Source: Paralvinella palmiformis (lineage: Eukaryota; Annelida; Polychaeta; Terebellida; Alvinellidae). From it: 64,000 bases of DNA. Position 1 is the first letter of the stretch. The number at the start of each line of letters is the position of its first letter. The notes beneath the pieces are model-generated. The model was not told where the DNA came from and ran no database searches. It worked only from the letters and a program-made list of their open reading frames with translations. The DNA is taken from NCBI GenBank assembly GCA_025642065.1, contig JAODUP010001120.1:189001-253000 (forward strand), written 5' to 3'. The translations under genes and the position numbers were made by a program. Shown in pieces: positions 48,193-60,441 of this stretch.

Positions 48193-49843
48193 CTCACCTG
48201 AACAGTGACAAGACGGAAGTTATGCTGTTCACATCTAAGCATAATGCCATCCATATGAAAAACGTTACTGTTTGTTTTTGTGACATTAATATAATGTTAT
48301 CTTTGACTCTACACTAAATATGGAGCAACAGTTGAATAATATCTATAGGGCTGGCTATCACCAACTCCGCAACATTGAGAATATTAGGCATTACTTAACA
48401 AGTGATACAAGTAAGTCACTAGTTAATGGCCTTTAACATCACGTTTGGACTACTATAACGCTTTGCTCAATGGACTGCCCGAGACCTCCATTAACAAATT
48501 ACAACGTATACAGAACACAGCGGCACGGATTGTAACTTGAACATCACGCGGAGTCACATTACACCAATATTGAAAGCTCTCCATTGGTTACCTCTTAAGT
48601 ATCGAGTACAATTTAAAATTATAATGCACACGTATAAAGCCCTACACAAATAGGCTCCAAAATACATATCTGACATGTTGATAGTTTATCAAGCAAGAAG
48701 AACACTGAAGTTCGATGGATTCAGTGACATTGGTGATTCCAAGGGTTAGAACATCTAGCTACGACGAAAGAAACTTTCAGTGTTCAGCAGCCAAGTTATG
48801 GAATACACTCCCAGCTCACATTCGTGAATCCAAAACACTAAACATTTTTAAGATGTTGCTGAAAACGTTGTTCTCTAGCCATTTTCGTGTTTAATTTTTT
48901 TTTTCTTAGTTAGTTTATATATATATATATCCCAATTTTGCTTTATACATACAGTGCTCCCTCACTTATTGCCACTTCTATATATAGCCAACCCCGCCTA
49001 TCGCCAACATTTTCTTCAGAACGGATTTCCTACCATGCTAATTCCCCCCATAAACCACACCCCACTCCCTCGGATACCGCCACATCATTTTAGTCCCCAA
49101 AGCAATAATTCCCCCATATATCGCCAAAACACAGGTATTTTACGCGTGGGTTTATCAATCTCAACAACTGCAAACACAATATTTAATCCTATTTTCTGTT
49201 ATTCTATATGTAATTTAGTCATTATACGTGTATATCATGTTTGTAATTATTTTTCTTGTTTTTAAATGTAATGTTGCTTCCCAATATGTACAAAAGTTTA
49301 CTCTGTATTTTCGCCACTTTGTGGAGGCATAAATAAAATAAATAAATATTAAAATAAAAGTAGACCTATAATATTAATTTGACTGTCTACTGTCTGCAGG
49401 TGTTCAAACCAAGTTGGTGTCAAGTGCAGAGATCTGGTAGTATATGTAGGTCAAAACATATGTATATGTGTACTGGGATGAGGCTCTTGGTTGATTGTGA
49501 TTTTACGATTGGCTGTCAGCAGCAAATGTGGGTGGTGTTAATTGATTGGTATTTGTGGCATGCAGACAACAGTGCCTTGTTAATATGGTTGTGTGATTGG
49601 GTGTAGGGCAACAACAGGCATTTTGGCGGATTATTTCCCCATTCCCCACCCCTTTATAATGCCATCTTTTATCAAATCCCCAAATTGGCATTATATCGAG
49701 GGAGCACTGTATATTGTTATGAAATAATCGTATTATATTCGTTCTTTATATTTCTTATATGTTTTTTCCATACGTTTATGTACAACCCTTTAGAACAGGC
49801 TTTAAGTATGAAAAGAGCGCTTTATAAGTTTGGTATAATAATA
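48193..49843 (+). mobile_element. CR1/L2-like LINE, 3' part, interrupted by a MITE
   Basis: Degraded RT C-terminal coding: [75 protein letters not shown], then SAAKLWNTLPAHIRESKTLN to about 48893. Several stops and frame changes occur. The 3' UTR is split by the MITE at 48952-49709 and resumes after it, ending gagcgctttataagtttgg then taataataa, as in CR1/L2-type tails. Confidence 0.8.
48952..49709 (+). mobile_element. pogo/Tigger-like MITE, copy B
   Basis: 758 bp. The ends are CAGTGCTCCCTC and GAGGGAGCACTG, flanked by TA (48950-48951 and 49710-49711). Almost identical to copy A at 40466-41269, which is inverted relative to it. It has no transposase and is inserted in the 3' UTR of the LINE. 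Confidence 0.9.
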
Positions 49844-49844
49844 A

Positions 49845-51580
49845 GGTTCTGTTGTTGGAGGCAATGTCTTCAGGTGTGGTGCAGTCGTCAACTTTTTATC
49901 TGCCATCTTAGATGTCCAGATATTGTACCTTGCAGCTTTCATGTGAACCATAGCATGCCGCAATGAATGTAACTGACTTCTCTATCATTTCATCCATTCG
50001 GGCTGAGACTTTCCCGAGATTGTTCAGTGGGTTCAGTTATCGTATTACCTTCAGAACTGAATCTTTGCCCATTCCATACTTCTGTGGCACTGTGTCACAA
50101 GCAGACAATGCATGAGCTGGTAGTAACTGATCAACAATGGTGGAGTGTTTCTCTGTTGTAGCTTTAATGTAAATCATTCGGTGTGCGCTGCTACCACACA
50201 TGATCAGGCCAAATATCAAGTGTTTTCGTAGCAGCTTGTACAGACTGACCTTGTTCACGTGATGGCATTGAAACCAGAGGAAAATGAGGAAACCACCATA
50301 TTCTGGAGTATTGTGGTCACAGACTATCATTTGGAAGAAGGTGAAGACCGCTCCAGCAACTGCCACCTGTTGACTTGCCAATATTGTTAATGGTAATACA
50401 TATTTTGTTGAATGCTCTACAAGCATCATAGGCCTTTTAGACCGATTATAGCGATAAATGGGAGCTGCTGGCTCAATAGGTCTTCTTTCTTCACACGGTT
50501 TATGGGGTGGGGGGGGGGGTCTTTCATCATATAGAGAAACCTCAAGATGAACCCTACTTTGTACTTGAGTTATCAACAAGGCCAAAGCATGTGTGGAACG
50601 AAGACCATATGCAGATGATATATTTGCATCAAAATTAACAGCGACAGTTTGTACAAGTCCTGGTTTTCTGACAGCTGAGGCAGCAGACGCCTTGAACCGA
50701 AGAACCTCGTCATATGAAATTACACCAAACTTATGTAACTTACTTATCAGTCCCAGTGCAACTTGCAGGGTTGTTGCCTGGTACGTTATACTGTTAGTAA
50801 CAATATTGCCAATAAGTTCACCAGACATTGGTGCATGCAATGAGGTGTAACCTAATTTCAGAAGTGATAGAAGAGTTGGACTGCAACTTTGGACTCATCA
50901 AGATTTAATAGTCTGGTAATACCTTTCATCATTCTTGAGTTCTCTACATTCGCGAATAATCTACTTAGCCACAATTTCCACTGATGCACTAACATTGTCC
51001 TCATCATCGTCACCCAATCTGAGCACAATTGGCAATTCCACTACCTAACAGAACCAGTAGATCATTGCCAAACTGTTGGGTCAACTTTGTTGTCAATGGT
51101 GTCCGTGATAGGCAACTACCTTTGTGTGACAAGTACAAGTTATATGGACATCTACTGAATGCCAAATATGGGATGGGTTGCATGCAATGGCGTCAACTAC
51201 CATTTGAAATGCTGGGTCAGAAAACCCTGATTTATTGGAAGAACATGATGATTTGTTAACAGCTGCAGATATGGAACGAGAGGCAATGAATAATGTGTAG
51301 CATTCTTTATGGTATATGGCATCAGCGGCATGTAAGTCGCTGGTAGCATCCTGAATCCGGTTAAGAACATTGTTTACATGTGCATCATTTCGATGATTAC
51401 ATATGTCAAGTATTGCTTGTTTGTACTCATGTTTACCGCTTGTTCGGCAGTTCTAGATTTAATGACCATTTTCCAGTGTTCAGGATGTCCAGAATCCGAC
51501 ACTAGTTGACAACGTTTACCACAGAATAGACAGTGTGTCTGGGAATCAAATCTGGATAAGGTGGAGCGGCATGCTCGCTT
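49845..51580 (-). pseudogene. Orphan Zn-finger protein with ACDT motif, transposon-like remnant
   Basis: The minus strand begins near 51545 with a cysteine cluster (HCLFCGKRCQLV). It continues after a frame slip as ILDICNHRNDAHVNNVL, LHAADAIYHKECY. After decayed sequence an open frame (50840-50037, 267 residues) gives VLRFKASAASAVRK and ends LPAHALSACDTVPQKYGMGK. Past its stop the coding resumes: LNNLGKVSARMDEMIEKSVT, FIAACYGSHE, then LPPTTE near 49855. I recognise this architecture (CxxC..YHxxC finger, H-A-L-x-x-C-D-T, CYG, LPPT) as that of multi-copy uncharacterised proteins in marine invertebrates, but cannot name the family. Three or more frame breaks make it a pseudogene. The LINE tail abuts its 3' end. 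Confidence 0.6.
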
Positions 51581-52212
51581 CAGTGGTGGTGTTGTGGTGC
51601 TAGACTATAGGTGGTCGTTTGATTTTGAGATGCTACGTTTGATATGAACTTTTGACACACATGACTTGTAGTTCTGAACCAACTATTCCTCAAGACCAAC
51701 AGTCATTGTCACACAACCATCTTTGGGGGTTAAAGAAGCATGCAGACATTCTCAGTAACTATACTACCACCACCACACATTAACATCACTTCACTGATAC
51801 AGCTGCTGCAATTCCTGCAAATAAATAATATATGTTAGCTACAACCAACATGCAAAGTATTTATATATAACAGATGCAATAATATCGTTGACAAGGATAT
51901 ATATTATATTTTCTTTCCTAGACCATCAAGACGTATGGTTTACCACCAAAATTAGCCTCTTGTGTGGTCTAGAAGTGAAGTTATGGGGAATTTTTTATCG
52001 CAATGGCTGCCATTTTGCATTTTGACCATAACATTTTCCCCCCAAGGGTGAAAAAGTGTTACCCGCTTGATTCTGGACTACTGTCAACAAGTTTTAGATA
52101 CAGTTTTAGTTTAGAGGTTTTTTTAAGGAAAATGTGCACTCTTTCTACTGGGTTGTTTTATATCCTGTTGTCTTCTGTTCTATAATGCCATTTCGTGTAA
52201 ATACACACACAT

Positions 52213-52355
52213 ATATATGCGACTTTAATGGCAGCATGCGGTGTATGCTCCCTTGTGAGTTGACATGTGTCTTGTGTGCACTTGGAAAGAGGTCCGAGTG
52301 AGGGGTAATAATTCTGTACAACGCCTCAGAACAGGGTTATCTGGTTCTGGCGCTA
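52213..52355 (+). repeat. tRNA-headed SINE, family 1 (3' fragment)
   Basis: Begins in the middle motif (ctttaatggcagcatgcggt) and runs to ggttctggcgctatg. The head is missing. Confidence 0.78.
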
Positions 52356-52360
52356 TGTTT

Positions 52361-52540
52361 ATTTGTTTTGTTGTTCGGGGAGAATCCCCAGGCTGTCGCT
52401 TATTCGGCACAGCCTCTATGTTCGAGTGGTTGAGGTAACTTCTCCCCACCACTCACAGGGGAGTAGTACGGAAAGATGGAGCCGAAATACCACGAGGCTG
52501 TTTTTTAACGTCCCGACTTTATTTTAAATAATTCATTGGA
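52361..52540 (-). mobile_element. 5'-truncated LINE 3' end with double hairpin
   Basis: The minus strand ends ...ggctgtgccgaataagcgac, agcctggggattctccccga, then acaacaaaacaaataaac. AGGCTGT/ACAGCCT and GGGGA/TCCCC stems are both perfect. Matches 53431-53488. Confidence 0.65.
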
Positions 52541-52624
52541 GACGGCATCGCCATTTAACGTGGCATCCACCCACGATGTTGTGAGCCGAGAAATTAATCT
52601 CTGGAAAAGTTTCGACCTCTTACG

Positions 52625-52882
52625 GGGTAGTAGTATTTATTTCCAATTTCAAATAACGTATACATAATACAATTTTACAAGTATATTACATATAAAGAAA
52701 TTGGGGGACCAATGTAGCCGAAGCTGTCTTCCCATTGGCCCCGAACAATCATAGCTAATAATAGTCAGCTCGATAAAACGACGTTTGTGTATTTGCAAGT
52801 CTGGTCGTGTGTGTATTGGAAGTTCGAACCTGCGACCGTAGGCACCAAGTGCCGGGTGCTTAACCGCTAGGCCACCGGAGTT
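52625..52882 (-). repeat. tRNA-headed SINE, family 4
   Basis: The minus-strand head ggtggcctagcggttaagca (box A) and cgcaggttcgaac (box B) has a long arm between them, as in a Leu/Ser-type tRNA. The body runs to aaattggaaataaatactac. Confidence 0.65.
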
Positions 52883-52900
52883 CACTGGCGCGGCAGGATG

Positions 52901-52965
52901 GTTGGTTTTGTTATTCGGAGAGAACCCCCAGGCTGTCGCTTAATCAGGAACGTCTCTCTATATTT
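52901..52965 (-). mobile_element. LINE 3' tail, diverged copy
   Basis: On the minus strand: ttaagcgacagcctgggggt, tctctccgaataacaaaacc. Same module as 52361 and 53431, with both stems mutated. Confidence 0.55.
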
Positions 52966-53430
52966 AAGCTCTCTGGTTAACCTGCCCTGCCACTTTGCTT
53001 ATGGGAATAACGTTTACGACATTGAATTGGGTCACGAATCACGTGATCATTGCCTTATTAGGAACATTAAACATTACTGGCCCTACAGAAAAGTACTTCT
53101 TGCCGATTTTTGTATTGGGTATACTAAAATTAAACCATTTAAGTGTAAGGTGGTCGAAGCTACCCACCTCTCCCCTAATAATGTGGCGTAGGCATTTATC
53201 TATAGTAAGAGAAGTACAATTACTCAATTCGAAATCCCCGTCCTCCTAAATCCGGGATCCGCTCATGACATCACACCCAAAGTGTGGTAAAAAACGTTTT
53301 TATGTCCGTCCCACCTGCGACCTTCACCCTCCCGCAAATAATAAAGAACATTCGCATTAGTGAAATGTGCTCCGGCACTTACCAGTGACCGTTGACACCA
53401 AGTTCCAGGGGCCTAGTGTATACAATTTTG

Positions 53431-53943
53431 CTTGCTTGTAGTTCGGGGAGTATCCCCAGGCTGTCGCTTGTTTGGCACAGCCTCTATGGTGGAGTCCTTC
53501 TCCGTACAGTTTCTGTATCTGAAAATGACTTTGTAAAGTACCGGTCCCGGACGTACCGGTGCCGAACCTTTACAAAAACTTTACTGTGTGTTTGTTTTTT
53601 GCCAGATGTAGGGATCTTTTTTAAATAAGGGTATTATTATGTGTGGCGTGGCTGTGACTTTGCGTATTACAATGACTGCTTTTTCTGTGTCGGTTAGGTT
53701 GTGTTGTGCCGGAGTTAAGAGTTGTTTAAGAGGTTGTCGGCAGGCTGGGAAGGCGGGACAATTAATTAGATAGTGGACGGGGTCGAAGTTTTGATTGCAA
53801 TGTAAGCAGAGTGCTTTATTTTGGTTTGAGTGTTTCTTATGTACTTCATAACTAGCTTCTATCGTGCTGCCGTCTAGTGAAAGAAATTTGTGACATTCTT
53901 TGCTGTGTAAAAGTCTAATGCGGGTCATAGTTCGAAATGTCAC
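53431..53943 (-). pseudogene. LINE ORF2 C-terminus with 3' UTR and double-hairpin tail
   Basis: The 120-residue open frame at 53943-53581 contains C-x2-C-x7-H-x4-C (CLHCNQNFDPVHYLINC), the zinc motif that closes ORF2 in Jockey/I-type LINEs after the RNase H or thumb region. About 100 bp of UTR follow, then ggctgtgccaaacaagcgac, agcctggggatactccccga and a tail actacaagcaagcaaaattg. Upstream ORF2 is missing, so it is a 5'-truncated insertion. Confidence 0.7.
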
Positions 53944-54120
53944 ATGATTCTCTTGTTGAAAATTCCGGGTTAAAATTTTTGAGTCGGGATAGTGTTAGTT
54001 AAACGATATTTATTTAAATATTGCTATGATTTGTGATCTAGATCTATTATAATTGTACTTTGTACACTGCTTTTCTAGCTGTTATGTCTCTAATCAGTGT
54101 AAATACGGTGAGTGTCTGCT

Positions 54121-54490
54121 TTATCAAATAGGCCAATAATATTAGATCTAGTATAATACTAGTCTAGATCTAATACTAAGTATTAGATCTAGACTCTAGT
54201 CTAGACTAGATCTAATACTTAGTTAGTATAGACTTGTAGTTGTACTCGTTCAAGTTGTTGTAAACTAGAGATCTAGATCTAGTTATACTTCTAGTAGTAA
54301 GTGTAAGTATAATACTACTTCTAGAATCTAGCACTCTTCGCCGAACCGGTTTCACCACTCGCCTTAGTAAGTTAGTTGCTAGAATCTTTCTAGGAGTAGG
54401 AGGCTAGTTCTAGATTTTTTCTAGGTTTATTCAGTATTCTAGACTCTACTCAGATTACTCTAGTCTAGATTTATATCTAATGATATCTAG
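54121..54490. other. CTAG-rich palindromic tract
   Basis: The tetramer CTAG and the hexamers AGATCT/TCTAGA recur at high density. A perfect inverted repeat with 17-nt arms (54161-54177 and 54179-54195) and a 1-nt centre lies here, and a third partial copy of the arm follows at about 54200-54218. No coding. Confidence 0.7.
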
Positions 54491-57400
54491 TTGCTTTGTA
54501 CACAAAGTGACAAACACACAGTCCGAGTCTGATACACACACTGACTTTGATATATACACACACTCACACAGTGACTAAGTGAGACACAAACTCCCGGTTA
54601 GAGATTTCAGTTGGGATAGCGTTACTAACGCCGTTACTTTAATTAAGCGATATTTAACTAGAATAGATATAATATATATATATATCTAGAGATATATAGC
54701 CGTGTTTTATTTTGTATTATTTAGACCTATCAGCCACTTCCCTATATTCGGCTAAGCCCAATAATCAATCTATGCGTATTTGCCATATTTGGGGCAAGTC
54801 TAGTATGACTTCACATTGTTTGGAATGACAGACACATGCCAGGAACGATGCAGGCAATCCAAGTTAATCCGTAAAACAAAATCGCCGCCAGTTCCAATGT
54901 CATCTTGATGCTGGAGCAGACTGCACTAAAATTTGTTGATGAATTATGTCATTGTATCTTGACTATGAGATTGCCCCCCCCCCCACTGTGCTCAATTCTT
55001 TTTGAGGATATTGGTGTTAAAGAAGTTTGTCATGTGATGTTGTTGTCCCTCGGTTTGTAATGATCACTGGATGTTTTTTTTATTTATTCTTTATACTCTT
55101 TTTCAATGGATATAATACAACAAAATAATACCACAAAGAAGATAATAACTGAACATCACATTGCCACAACCTTCATTTATGCTTTTATAGGCCAAAAATA
55201 GGGTGACACTGACTAAGATACACACACAGAGTGTCAGTAAATGACACCATGACCAACACAAGGAGGGTTACTGGCAGGCTCAGCCACCAAGACAACTCGG
55301 TTTAAAATCTGGTAATATAGGCTTAGAGCTCCCACAGGTAATTTAGCCCCTTTGCGACAATGCATAGCCACTGATCACCATCGAACATCAAATTCCATGA
55401 GCCTATTATAGTGATGGTTTGACCATTTGCCACACCTATAATTGGTTTAAATTTATTATCATTTGCCAGTTATACTTATAGTTATCTTCTACAACAGTTG
55501 AAGTATAGTTTTCCTATTGTCGATGTCTGTCAGTGTTTGTTTTATGTAGTTAATTCATATCAACTTTTGGAGACTGGATTATACTATTGGGCTTTAGCTA
55601 TGTTTACCTTGTGTTCCAGTTTTCTTCCCTCCACAATTTAGTTGATGTTTGAGACTGCCCCTACACTACAGTGTCGTGTTGTATGTCATGTGGTTCTCGA
55701 ATTGAAACTTAAAACAGTTTACTTTTGTTGACGATTTTCTGGTAGAGTGTTCATAGAGAGTTTGACCAAATTGAAACTGGACCTAAACAAATATTTAACT
55801 CATTTATTTTATTGTCCCAAAGCCAGTCTTAAAAGTAATCTTGTTTGGGGTTACTCGACCATAAGATTCCAAAACTGCTGTATGGTGGTATAGAATTGTG
55901 AAGAAATGAAAAATACATTTCAACTATTTTTTCATGCTTAAATACTGCTTGTATTTGTCGTTTGATTGGTGTTTTGCTTCGACAGCCCACATAATGCATC
56001 AGTACTCCGTTAATTTATGGTAATACCAAGTCTTCTTCATACATTGAAATATCGGTTTACTTGCGCTTTCTTCACTGTGTGCGTAAATGGGACGAATTGG
56101 CTTGCTTGTGTGGGCAATTATGCATGGTGACGTTATCTATCGCATGACATTTAAACTACATGCAGATATGATTATCTGGAGACTGAGGAATATTTGTTAA
56201 AACAAAGTGGTTGCGTAGCCGAGCATCATAACCGTGTTCGCACATTCACTAACTCACAAACCCATTATCTTTTTTTTTAATATATGGCGGCTGGACATAA
56301 TACACTTTTATTCAGACTAAAGGTAGGTTGAGGCTTTCGACATCTTTGAAGATATTCAAACAAGAATAAAGGAGATCGAGGATATCCCATCTGTCCAACT
56401 ATATCTACATGATTGTAACATGCTAGCTCAGATCTTTTTATATCTGCATCCGAGCATCTGAAACTAGCTAAAACAGGCCCATGCGCACTCAGTGCTCGGC
56501 TCTTTTACACCAGCGTACACAATTCCGCATCCAAGCACTACAAAAATGCACATTTGGTGGTTGTGCATTGAGTGATTGGGCCTTTAACGCCAACAAACAT
56601 GGTTCTGATGCTCAGCTACGCAACAACGTCCTTGTTAAAAATCTTTCAACGAATGAGTTGTTTTGTGTACATTCGTACTACAACAATAGCAAGCAATACT
56701 GGTGGATTAATGTTTTCCTTATCGTACTCAATGACCTTAAATGAAACAATAAGTTTTATCACATGCAACATATTTCGTGGTTCGCATTATTCACTTCAAA
56801 TAGTTCCAGACATTATCATATTCACTACAAGATGGCTGAATGAAAGCTAACTATCGTTAGGGGAGATACGCCTGATTGATCACAGACTATGTCTGGTCAC
56901 TCAACTTTTTTTTTTATTAATAAATCTTGATTTAGAAAGGTTAACAAATGAGTTATTCTTGTTGGTGGTTTTAATAAGTAAATAGTGGTTTTACATTTAT
57001 ATGTAATCATCTGATCGATGACCTAAATAGGTCACCAGACCTCGCGTGCAGTTTTGTGGTATATTTTCTTTTTTGGTGCCAAATTTGAAGATCCAAACAA
57101 GGGTGGGTTCTGCTTTATGTGATGATTGTGAATTGTTAGTAGACTGTGGAAAAATATTGAAAATACAAGTTCAATTAAGTGAGTCTATATCTGAAACAAT
57201 CTTGTAAGTTGTATGATATCTAGTGTGAGTCATTACTGGCGTGCTTGTAGTTGAATGAAAAAATTCTTCATGAACAATATATTCCACTAGACAATATATA
57301 TATATATATTAAAAAAATTAATTCCTACCTACTGTATGGATTTTTGTTTGGCCATGTAACCCTCAATCAATTTTTTTAAAGACTGGCCTAATACGGGTAA

Positions 57401-57866
57401 GCCTTTTTCTCCATGTTTGACAAATTAAGTCTAATCAAAGGTGGATATAGGATTTTGGTATGGGATACTTGAACACATTTGTATAGGCTAACTGTTTATT
57501 TAGTACTTTCTATGAGCCAATGAAATGTATTTGTCCATGCAGGCATCTAAAAGCATATATTTTTTCAATACATTATCAGCTTTTTTTCTGTTACTTGTCT
57601 ACAAACAATGTATGTCACTTATTGACAACTTCCACTTGGCAAATGAGCCAACTATAAGGATTGAAAACTAGAAAAGTATAGGTTCTGAGAAGGTCTCAGT
57701 GGCTTAAAATCCTATTCCTCAGTTTATATATATATATATATATATCTGAACAAATAGTTTTTTGTGCTGGAAGTGTATGCACATATATATCTCAGTGTAT
57801 ATAAATAACACCTGGGAGCAACCATCTTTCAGGCTTTTGAATGTTTTGTAAAAAAACTGAGAACTT

Positions 57867-57872
<6 letters not shown>

Positions 57873-57915
<43 letters not shown>
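57873..57915. repeat. (TA)n microsatellite
   Basis: About 42 bp of TA following gtgtgtg. Confidence 0.95.
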
Positions 57916-57918
<3 letters not shown>

Positions 57919-58217
57919 AGATGTGTGCAACAATAAGTCATTTTGATTTTAAAATTTAAAAACATGATTCAGTGATTCATACAATTTGAAATGCATCATG
58001 CGTATGGTGTTGAGTAGCACGCAAACTTGATATACTCCATATCATCAGACGAGGAAGTGAAGAGATTAGACGACTCCGATCTTTTGCTTGACTTTTACTA
58101 TTAGTATTACTCCATTTAGCTAATTGATTGTACTTTTTTGGCACATTCATATATCAGACAATTATGGACAGATAAAGAAGATACCTATCCTTTTTAAAGA
58201 ATGGTATACAGTGGTGA

Positions 58218-58260
<43 letters not shown>
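58218..58260. repeat. Compound (GT)n(AT)n microsatellite
   Basis: GT run passing directly into AT run. Confidence 0.95.
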
Positions 58261-58262
<2 letters not shown>

Positions 58263-59418
58263 ACACTCCTTCATGACTATTGTAGAATTGTGCTCCTGCT
58301 GGAGTTAATGTAAACACTGTATGTACTCTTTATACTTATTCATGTTTTAATTCTATCAGTGGTCTGTTCCTTAAAAAATCATTATTTAAGTACCATATAT
58401 ATTTTAGAACATGACCAGAATTTGATTTCCTGCCATCTGGTAGATTAAATTAATACCTCCGTGATTATCATCGCAACATGTTATGGGATATGAATTAAAT
58501 AAGAATTTCTGTGAATTATTCACACAGCTGAATTTCCCATAAATTAAATAGAATACAAGATTGTGACACAAGTGACTATATATATTTATTGAAAAACATT
58601 ATCATCCTAAATTCATATTACTTGTCATTGCATTGTTATATATGACAATGGGTATAGCAAAATACAGCAAGTAACGAACATCAAGCAGATATCATGATGT
58701 AGAGTCAATGTTGTGTTTGTAACACATCTTCGCCTTAAATACTAGATGGAGCTGCTTTTTTAGGAATTTGTTGAGTGAAGTGTATGCTTTCAATACATCA
58801 TAATATTTTGCACCTGTAACCACTCAACATTCTATGTTTTCCAATGCAAAATCATGCCTAGCCACTAACCAAATGGGTCACTGTTGTAGGATTATTTTGT
58901 ATACATTAATTTACTCTTTGATTTGATCCAATTCCAGAATTAATTAATTAATTGTCGACAAATATGTTGTATTGAGCACTGCTTTTCCAAATAGGGTTGT
59001 TTACATTTAAACAAATCCAATAAAAATAAATAAATTTCACGATTTTATTCCACAGACTATGACAGTATTCTGTAATCATGGAAGAGCAACACAAATATTT
59101 AATGTAATTATGCCTAAATCTATTCAATAAACTATATTTATAAAATATTAAGGCAGAAGATAAAAATATTAGGATGTCATTGTCAGATGTGCACTAAAGT
59201 AATACGTTGAGTTAGTTAAATCATGTAATAATCGTGAAATATATTTTTGAGGGCACATCATTTGAAATTCAGTTTTTTAGGTAACTTTGGCATTTAGTTA
59301 ATACTGGTATTCATGAAATGGATCTTGTGACAGTATCATAATTACCAATAACACCGGGCGCCCTATAAATACACAGGGCGCAAAATAAAACCTACAGGGC
59401 ACAGTTAAATAGAGGCAC

Positions 59419-59590
59419 GTTTTATGGCCACTTTTGTGCACAAGGTAGCCTAAATGGGCCGAGCAACCTCCAACGGTAATGATACGAAATGAAAGACGAA
59501 ACAACCTTCAGATATGCCCACACCGGGATTCAAACACGGGTGGTAGTGATCTGTGGCCCAGCATGCTACCGCTAGACCACGGAGGCGCCC
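59419..59590 (-). repeat. tRNA-derived SINE, family 2
   Basis: Minus strand: ggtctagcggtagcatgctg (box A), cgtgtttgaatcccggtgtg (box B), gaaggttgtttcgtctttca, and the 3' part gcacaaaagtggccataaaa. Matches 1453-1644. Confidence 0.82.
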
Positions 59591-60389
59591 TTTTATCCTA
59601 TTCTGAAACTGCTCAACCCATTTAGCTTATAACATGAACAAAAGTGGCTGTAAAAGAACCTACATTTCTATCTGTGCCTTGGTATTAGTGGACAGTAGAT
59701 TTATTTTGAGGATCGAGATGGGAAACATATATTATAACAGCATAATGCTTTGTTATATTTTTGTTTTGATGCTATGAATTGACAAAATTAAAAACAAGTA
59801 CAGTTTCGATTATTTTTTTATTAAATGAAGTTCATACATTCAGCTGACACTAGTAAAAGTTAACAAACGTACTAAGTTAAATCTAAATATGATTGTAGTA
59901 AAAAAGAAAATCAGTTTGGTGAGATCAAGAACTATTATTTTGAATTAAAATGTCTTCAAATAATTTTGGCAAAATTGCCACAACAATACTTCCAGGTAAT
60001 ATATTTCAGTGACCCATTATTTATATGAAGCAAAAATTCTGGAGTGGCAAAAACTGCTTTATTTATCTTAACACTGTTTCAGCACAAGATGTAATAACTA
60101 AAGTTTCCCTATAAGCTAATATTATAATCAGAAATGTTCTATATAAGGATATGTACACTAAGTATTTTGTTTTCTTTTATTGAGATGGTTCTAATCAAAT
60201 TTTTGTGCTTTTGGTGAATGAAAAGTAATATTTTCATGAGTATTGATCAACTTAGAATGTTAACAGATATTTCATGTTGCCTCCTTTACGCAAACACTAA
60301 ATAAAGTCATGTACAATAATTATTATTAATATATATACTATGTATATTATAATATGTCTACTGATGTTAATAACATATTTTGTGTATGT

Positions 60390-60393
<4 letters not shown>

Positions 60394-60440
<47 letters not shown>
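60394..60440. repeat. (TA)n microsatellite
   Basis: About 45 bp, the longest TA run in the window. Confidence 0.95.

Positions 60441-60441
<1 letters not shown>

Larger units (their letters stand above)
55000..59400. other. Intergenic region, no gene recognised
   Basis: A+T-rich sequence upstream of the STARD3-like gene. It contains (TA)n runs at 57721-57744, 57873-57915 and 58230-58260. Open frames near 56.5 kb show no motif. Untranslated exons of the STARD3-like gene may lie here but cannot be placed. Confidence 0.5.

Noticed and set aside
53392..53628. Plus-strand 78-residue frame
   Set aside because: Lies antisense across the LINE 3' UTR and double-hairpin tail.
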